Shown: positions 57,822-64,000 of the stretch, in pieces | How the letters are laid out: every line of letters begins with the position of its first letter | Position numbering within the stretch: position 1 is the first letter of the stretch | Source: Hirsutella rhossiliensis | Lineage: Eukaryota; Ascomycota; Sordariomycetes; Hypocreales; Ophiocordycipitaceae | DNA: 64,000 nucleotides | Assembly: GCF_020360975.1 (NCBI RefSeq) | Contig: NW_025408667.1 | Location: forward strand, 6,262,001-6,326,000 | Reading direction: 5' to 3' | The notes under the pieces: generated by a model | What the model was told of the DNA's origin: nothing | Seen by the model: the letters and a program-made list of their open reading frames with translations, nothing else | The model's database searches: none | Position numbers and translations under genes: made by a program

Positions 57822-60108
57822 TCACCATAACTCGGTAAGATATCCTCGAAGCATCTTCTCTATGGATGAGGCCATTCGACGGTTGGAGCTCATCTCTGCC
57901 AGCAATTGGCTCGCGTGGGCCATTATGGGCGCTTTGGCGGCAGTCGGGGAGGGGGACACGTCTTGATAGGTGCTAAACCCGTCCACGCTTGAAACATCCG
58001 AGATGGTCGCCAAGGACAACTTTCTTGGTTGGAAAGGTTGCGAGCCAGCCAAGGCCACAGAGTTGCATGTTGACTCAATTGTAAGCCATGCAAGGGCAGA
58101 GGCACAAACAAAATAGGGGACGAATGGGAGACGCGTCTAAGGTGAAGAGCCTGCTGTAGGACTGCGACAGGGTGAGGATAGAGTCCGCAGCCTGGAGACA
58201 GATTTCGCGGGGTCGGACGTCGGAATCAGCCAGGACAAGGTTGGCGAGAGGGCGGAACAGGCAGAGTAGGCAGAACTGATAGTACATGCTACATGCGGGC
58301 AGTCAGCCGGATGATGCTGTCTCTTCTCCCTCTGTGTCTCTCGGCCCCTCCCGAGTCCTGTGAGCCGGGTTCTTGTGTCTGTGTACATACTGGATAAAGA
58401 GTACAAAGGGTGTCACTGCCGCCGGTTTTGGGTAGGAGAAGAATCCTTCGTACCAATCGAGACACTCGGTATACACTGCCATGACCTCGGCTGTATCGAA
58501 TCGTCCGTTTGGGGTATGGGTTGCTGATGAGAGGAGCTTGTACACCCATTCCGTGAGCTGGAAGACTCTTGCTGGAATGAGCTGTAGATTGCGCAGTTGC
58601 GAGCCGCGTGCTTTCAGGGCAGGGTCTGCAGCCGTGTTACGGTGCGACTCCTGATTGGATACAATTCCTGGGTATACCTAACTTGATGCATTCACCTGGT
58701 GTAGTTCCGCTGCCGCACTGGCCGCCAAACAGGTACTCGGCACTGCAGGCGGATTGGTCTAGAAATATTGAGTCGTCTTGTAGCTTGCAACTCGTAGACA
58801 TGGTGAAGACTTGGCCCGTCGTGAGACGAAGTATGCTGTGTGCGGAATCCCATCAGTTTATGCTTCGGAGGAGTCGGGAACAGGGGCTGCAAGCGGTTTA
58901 CAGACCGAATCAGGGACACGGCGCCGCGGTACGAAGTAGCCCAAACTTTGGCATATTTCTCGGCCTCGGAGCCCATCAGGGGCTCTTGAGGACAAAGATT
59001 GACTATCCTAGCGGCAAAGGAGTCGGCAAGCGCTTGAGCTTCGGCCTCGCGCCCGCAGGTAATCTGGTAGAGCGAGAGAATCCCGATGGCCTGTATATCT
59101 GGGAGGTTGGCCGAGGGGCCGGTTCTGCGGATAATGGCCTCGGCCTTGTCGAAAGTGGTTTGCTTCCGCACTTGAAGCCAGGCCCCGGGCTCTCCGCTTC
59201 GTCGCTGATCTCGTGGACCACCCGGGTTGCCAGCGCGATGAGCGCGTTTACCAGGGCAGAGGAGCAGTACCGGCTCGAGCCGCTGCAATAGTCTCGGAAG
59301 AAGGGGTCCTTGCACATGAGGCAGAAGGGGTCCTTGCACATGAGGCAGAAGGGGAGGTAGTCCCAGGTGAGGAGGGCGTCGAGGATCTGCCGAACCGAAG
59401 CCACCGTACACCCAGCGCACGTCCACCTGTCGGTTTGCGCGTGTGATGCATCGTCAAAGGGCAATGACGGGGAAACAGGAGCCGCCAGGGCCGGTGTCGA
59501 AGTCGCCTTGGGAGCCTCGGTCAGTGTGCTGAGGTCGCTCGAGCCCGAGGCAGAACGGTGCATGGTGGGCGACGGCAGTCGGCTCAGGCAGTGCGGGCAG
59601 ACGGCTTCGTCGAGAATGGAGCTGGAAGAGCCCGCCGATGATTCCTGTTCACCTCCACCTGACGAGCCACGCCCGTTTTCACCGTTCAGGTGCGCCAGCT
59701 CCTGCAGAATGGCTTGTGAGACTTGGTCCCTCGACCAAGTCTTGTATAAAGGCATTGCTGACTTCGACGTCGTTGATTGAACATATTGCGCGGAGTAGTC
59801 GGTCATGCTCCTCGTTGTACCGCCGTAGACTATCGATCTCGGCCCGTAGATCGTCTTTGGACTTGCGTCGCGGGTGGTCGTATACGCGTCCTTCTCCGGC
59901 CTCGTCGCATCTTTTGCACGGTGCCTGGCCATCATCACACTAGAGAGCGAGAAACCAATCAGTGAAAGTATCCAGCTAGGCAGGATATGGGATGAGACAG
60001 ACGACTGGGGCTCTTTGGGCTTTGGCTTCGGGTGGGCTATCGACTGACCTTTGCTCGTTTCTTGCGGCACCTCTGACAAGCCATTCGTATCAGCATTCGA
60101 CGGGGCAT
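57822..60108 (-). CDS. Zn(II)2Cys6-type transcription factor, sixth Cys replaced
   Basis: Minus-strand regulator convergent with the ligase. Exon 1 60108-60049 (MPRRMLIRMACQRCRKKRAK), intron 60048-59940 (109 bp), exon 2 from 59939 (CDDGQAPCKRCDEAGEGRVY). The cluster is CX2CX6CX6CX2C but the last Cys is Arg (codon CGC at 59886-59888). Then LRAEIDSLRRYNEEHDRLLR and the regulatory domain: VRQILDALLTWDYLPFC, YCSSALVNALIALATRVVHE, DKAEAIIRRTG, IQAIGILSLYQITCGRE, ECLDWYEGFF. A second intron, 58390-58289, joins VLFI to HMYYQFCLLCLFRPL and SDVRPREICLQAADSI. Frame breaks near 59729 and 59165 are repaired by one G and one A; another lies near 58120. Expected length about 690 aa. DNA binding may be impaired. 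Confidence 0.82.
59306..59353 (-). repeat. In-frame 24-bp tandem duplication in TF
   Basis: GTCCTTGCACATGAGGCAGA plus AGGG occurs twice in succession, duplicating eight residues (FCLMCKDP FCLMCKDP) in the regulatory domain. Confidence 0.85.
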
Positions 60109-60362
60109 TGTCTTTGCTGCCAAGCGCAGTAGGGGCCCGTGGAAAGGAACCGCCTCCTTATGTAAGGTACGCCTATCGTGCCTGGGGCCAGTCGAGGTCA
60201 GACCCTGAGGTATCAAGACAACATGGCTTAGGCGTCACGGCGAGATGGTGGTCAGGGCCGCGATCGCCACGTGCTGTCCATGGCAAGGTTTAACGTGCCG
60301 GCCCCGAGGCATGTTTGTGCATACGTACATGCATATATATCTTGTATTTATGTATGTATAAC
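60109..60362. other. Upstream region of minus-strand TF
   Basis: Presumed promoter; includes TACATGCATATATATC near 60330. No gene. Confidence 0.35.
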
Positions 60363-60659
60363 TGTCAGAGGGAGCAGACTGACAGTCTAATCCGCACACG
60401 TATAAACTCCGGTGAAAGAGGCAGGTCAGACACAAGGACTTGAGTCAGGTATCGATACAGTAGAGGAACATTGCCCTAATCGGGATGCACGGGAATTGGC
60501 ACTGATTCAGGGCCACCACGGGTCCCAGATTGGTATCTGTTCGTATAAATACCCCCTCAATGTCGCACAGATAGATAGAAAACATGCATCATCGTTTGGA
60601 CTCAATTGTGCCTGCCCTTATCCTTCCGCCCGCGCTCTCAGCTTGCTGAGAATAACCTT
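60363..60659 (+). repeat. LTR fragment, empty-site relative of 30837-33027
   Basis: Starts TGTCAGAGGG and ends GAGAATAACC; about 297 bp, missing the last 35 bp or so of the other copy. Carries GTATAAATACCCCC. Uninterrupted where the pogo element sits in the other copy. Confidence 0.8.
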
Positions 60660-62039
60660 ATATGTATGTACATATGGTTGCCCTGGTCTGCATGAGCTCG
60701 GAGTAGAGGGGAACAAGGTTTGGTGTTTGGGTCACTACAGCACCGACGTGCTGCAACACAACATCGCAGACGTCATGCCGACCTCGATGGCGCGCAGGTG
60801 GGTCGCTTTCGTCACGTCGCGCCACATTTTGTCTTGCCTTGTCTCGTCTTTGTCCCCGTCATGTCGTGGCGGCCCAAACTAATTGGCAGGGGTAGTTCGA
60901 GCACGATCTCACTGCAGCCGATCATTAGCCCAAGGGCGGGGGGTCTTTAGACCCCCACTTGTAAGCTTACCCCTGACTCGTATTGTGTGTGACACACCGC
61001 CACTAGCTCGAGGCAACCCCAGGTACGGATACTCAGGATAAGTTACTTTATGTATCTAGTATGTATGTATGTGTATTTCACCCGGAGGATTTCTCCTATA
61101 GGGCCTAGACGTAAAAGCTACTGACATTTCAATACATTAATGCGTAACACCTTAAGCCCTTATGTATCTAGTCTTCTCTAGCCTAGCACGTCTTTTTGCT
61201 TTTTTGGAGATGTCCCAAACGGTAATCAATACTACTAAGTTACTAGTTATAGTAATTAAATCTCGCGATAACCTCACTTTCTGGATGCCAATTGCCTTTG
61301 CCTTATGTTACGAAAAGTTGGAGCTACTGTCTAATGATTCAGATGACACTAAGTATCTGGCTTCGCGACACCTCTATGTTATGTCAGACATGTTTGTCGA
61401 TAGTGTAGTGCGCCTCACCAATCGTGACTTACGACAGCGCCATTTCCAGAGGGGAAACGCGCATAGCTAAGTTACCGCTAGGTGTGAGGCGCCCTTGCCT
61501 AATACGGCTAGACACATGGAAGATAAATATCGCGCATAGAACGATTAAGGGGTCCTGGTTTAGGCCATGCATAGGTGATGATTCGTTCAAGAAGGGTGCC
61601 CTGCACATGGAGATCGTTGGTCAGCAGCGTCCTGCATCTTTTGCTGCAGGTCATCAATCCTACCACCTGTTCTCGGATGGCTGCCGCCACAGCCCAGAAA
61701 GGATTAGTTAACCATGAAATTGCACTGCTGGCCGAATCGCGCTTCTGCTTCACCCGACATTCTCGAGATGGTTGCAATATGTACACAGCAATGACCTGAC
61801 GTCTTCGTTCTACGAGCTGCTATGCCGCAGCCACAGTGTGCTTCCACCTCTCTTAGCACTTTTTCTGCCAGATTTTTGCGTTGTACCAGGCACTACGCCC
61901 TCTTCTTGAGATGGCTGCGTTTAGAGGCATATGGAGGGGGGAAACCCCGAAGGTGGGCGTAGTGGAGGGTCTCGTGGCAGCAGCTCGGTTGGAGCGCGAT
62001 GAAGCGGGATAGTGCAGAAGTACTTTAAAGTAGAGCTAG
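60660..62039. other. Intergenic with dispersed repeat pieces
   Basis: CACCGCCACTAGCTCGAGGC near 60995 is the inverted match of the LINE ORF2 end and 3' UTR at 62385-62406. 61482-61555 is related to 37295-37370. ATGTATGT microsatellite near 61060. An open frame at 61162-61470 has no recognisable feature. No gene supported. Confidence 0.45.
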
Positions 62040-64000
62040 AGAGAAGAGTAGTAGTAGTATTGATTACCGTCTGGGACATCCCTATAAGGGCAAAAGACGT
62101 GCTAGGCTAGGTATAGTACAAGATGGGGATGCTCGTCGGAGACCCGTCGCGCGTTCCTTACTTACTCCCTATCTAGCAATTCTGGACTCTGTGGCCGCTC
62201 GGATTCTCAGGTCCCTTCCCCGTCAGCGGGTTCGGGCACGGCGGCGAAGCCGTAATATTAGTCAGTCTTCGGTCAGAGCCGGGTGACTGAGAAAGCCCAC
62301 GCAGTCAGCTGGGCCGTAGGCCCACAGGGAGCCTACGGGCAGAAAACATAGAAAAGAGAGAGTTGTACATATTAGGTTGGAGGGTTGCCTCGAGCTAGTG
62401 GCGGTGGCAGATCCGATCAAAGAATTCTGCCTCCGTTACTAGCCCGAGGAACCGGTCAAATCCCCTTCCTAGTGCCTGGTTGATAGCCTTGCCCGCCGTG
62501 GGGGCTAGCCTTAGGCGGTGTCGAGTACCTACCTTCCGGCAGTAGAAGGGGTGTGTCGGTGATTTTCCTCCCGCAAGAGCATTCGATCCGGGCCTCTTCG
62601 TGGTTAAACCTCGTGGTAGTCGGCGAAGTCCCCGTGCCCGCTCCTCGCAGCGAGCAGGTGATGGAGGTGCTCTCGTTTGGTGTGCAGCCCGGGGGCACCT
62701 GAGCGAGGCCTTGAGCTCTAGGCTCTTGTAGCTGCTCGGGCCCCGCGGCCCACCAGTCCTGGAAGTCGCGCCTGGCCGCAGCCTTGGCCTGTCTCTTGAT
62801 GTTCGCGTAGGTCGGCGATCTGTCCGGACCTCGGCCCGGCAGCCCTCCTTTGCTAGCTGGTCGGCCCGCTCGTTGCCGGCGATCCCCGTATGGCCGGGGC
62901 ACCAACGCGTGCTGACATCTCCGTGTCGAGCCGCGGCCTCAGCGAACTTCTCCGCAGCCGCTTGCGACGAGATCGATGGGCTGCCTCGGCTCTTATAGCC
63001 GCAGTGTTATCAAGGCAGACGACTATCGGCCACTGCTGGTCCGGGGTTCTGGGGACCACGTGAGTGCCGCTCGAAGCCCTCGAGGGCGCCTTCCACCTCT
63101 GCGTCGTAGACCTCAGCGAGTAGGACCCGACCGCTGCCGTAGGTCACTTCGCTAGGGCCTAGCCACACTGAGTACCCATACCCGCAGGCGCCGTCTTCGC
63201 TCTGCGAGCCGTCAGTGTAGACGATGAGGGTATCTTCAGGGCATACCCGGAGCCACGAGTGGAAGTCTCGAGCCGCCTGCGTTTTGTCTACGCCCCCTGT
63301 CGGGTCGGGCTGAGGGGGTGCTGGGGGGAGAAGTCGGGGCCTCGGAGCATGGGCCGTCATTTGGTGAAGACGCAGGAGTCTCGAGGCGTGCTGCTTCTGC
63401 CGCGCGAGGGGCCCGCATACCGTGCCTCTTCATTAGCTCCCGGCCAGGCGTTGGGAGGATGCTCATACGGGGGTCAAGGGTGCCGCTCATCTAGGGAGCG
63501 TAGACGGACCGCGGCGCGTCTCTGGGCGTCTGCGAGGAGCAGCGTGGCAGGGGGGATGCCGGTCTCTCGGTGGAGGGCCACAATCGGCATGGTACACCAG
63601 ACGGGCGCGATAGCGCGCATTGCGACGTTTAAGGTCAGCTGGATCCTATTCTTCAGGTAGGTGATCCGCGACGGAACTAAGCGGGCAGTCCCCACACAGG
63701 CCGAAGCGCCCCGGGTACCATACATGGGCGCCGTATAAAGGATCGGGAGGACGCAGGCCGTGACCGCATGCCGTGTCGACCGGGGAGGGATTCCGCGCCG
63801 GGTGTTTGAGAGGTTCTGGAGGAACCCTGCGGCCGTCATCGCCTTCGCGGCCCACTTCTCCACATGCGTGCGGAATGAGAGCTTTCTGTCGTACCAGACG
63901 CCGAGCCAGCGCAGGTCCTGCTGTGGCTCCTTTCTACGGACCCGTGCCAGACCGACGGCAGGTCCCCTTTGTATCTCGGTCTCGTGAAGTGGATGACTTC
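62040..64000 (-). mobile_element. Non-LTR retrotransposon (Tad1-like LINE), 3' part
   Basis: Minus-strand element running past the right edge. ORF2 C-terminal half plus a 3' UTR from 62394 down to about 62050, where plus-strand AGTAGTAGTAG (minus CTACTACTACT) may be the simple-repeat tail. Confidence 0.8.
62395..64000 (-). CDS. LINE ORF2: RT C-terminus, RNase H, zinc-binding tail; partial
   Basis: Reads from the window edge: HFTRPRYKGDLPSVWHGSVE, LRWLGVWYDRKLSFRTHVEK and WAAKAMTAAGFLQNLSNTRR, the thumb and connection of a Tad-type reverse transcriptase. RNase H has LIVYTDGSQSEDGACGYGYS (first Asp), AEVYDAEVEGAL (Glu), VVCLDNTAAIR (second Asp) and PGHTGIAGNERADQLA-like sequence near 62870. 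A Cys-rich end (IECSCGRKI) and VTEAEFFDRICHRH precede the stop at 62395-62397. Several frame changes separate the segments. EN and main RT parts are outside the window. Confidence 0.85.

Noticed and set aside
53816..60108. Ligase region as cargo of a Starship-type element
   Set aside because: No DUF3435 tyrosine recombinase or element boundary seen in the window.
60412..60882. Open frame of 156 codons in the 60-kb repeat
   Set aside because: Most of it is translated LTR sequence shared with 32.7-33.0 kb; no protein family.
61162..61470. 102-codon open frame
   Set aside because: AT-rich, no motif, no promoter or splice evidence; likely chance.
1..64000. RIP as the cause of broken genes
   Set aside because: RIP makes C-to-T changes and stops; the breaks here are 1-2 base length changes in runs.

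Overview
The window looks like accessory, transposon-rich DNA of a filamentous ascomycete, probably a Sordariomycete. Support: spliced genes with 46-109 bp GT-AG introns, two Zn(II)2Cys6 transcription factors, and fungal-type Helitrons, Copia, pogo, PiggyBac and Tad-like LINE sequences. No rRNA or tRNA gene and no CRISPR array was recognised.

Layout. 1-23.9 kb: two related GC-rich Helitron units in the same orientation. Each has a minus-strand RepHel (HUH-Y2 Rep plus PIF1-like helicase) and a divergent plus-strand companion gene whose product looks like an OB-fold protein. A complete Copia retrotransposon (6279-11931, apparently identical 320-bp LTRs, GCTAC target duplication) sits inside the unit 1 companion gene. 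24.3-29.6 kb: a third Helitron of another family, plus strand. 30.8-37.2 kb: a solo LTR split by a pogo-type transposon, an LTR-like block, diverged direct repeats, a 1.2-kb TIR element and a 269-bp inverted-repeat element. 38.4-47.1 kb: a gene island with a gluconokinase, an amidohydrolase-like gene lacking its metal ligands, a six-exon Zn2Cys6 regulator and a small secreted basic protein; a solo LTR with perfect TSD lies among them. 47.3-52.6 kb: a graveyard of pogo, PiggyBac, LINE endonuclease and Helitron pieces plus a fold-back element. 53.8-60.1 kb: an unknown gene, an ATP-dependent DNA ligase and a convergent Zn2Cys6 regulator. 60.1-64 kb: an LTR fragment (the empty-site version of the split one at 31 kb) and the 3' part of a minus-strand LINE that continues past the window.

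Most frameshifts that break otherwise well-formed genes lie at homopolymers and are cured by one or two extra identical bases. This holds for transposons and ordinary intron-containing genes alike. Many apparent pseudogenes here may therefore be consensus errors; coordinates below span the whole inferred gene and the break is stated.

The host-type genes do not form an evident pathway. The strongest candidate for something undescribed is the two-gene Helitron module (RepHel plus divergent OB-like protein), seen in two units and with a partial extra copy of the companion's N-terminus.
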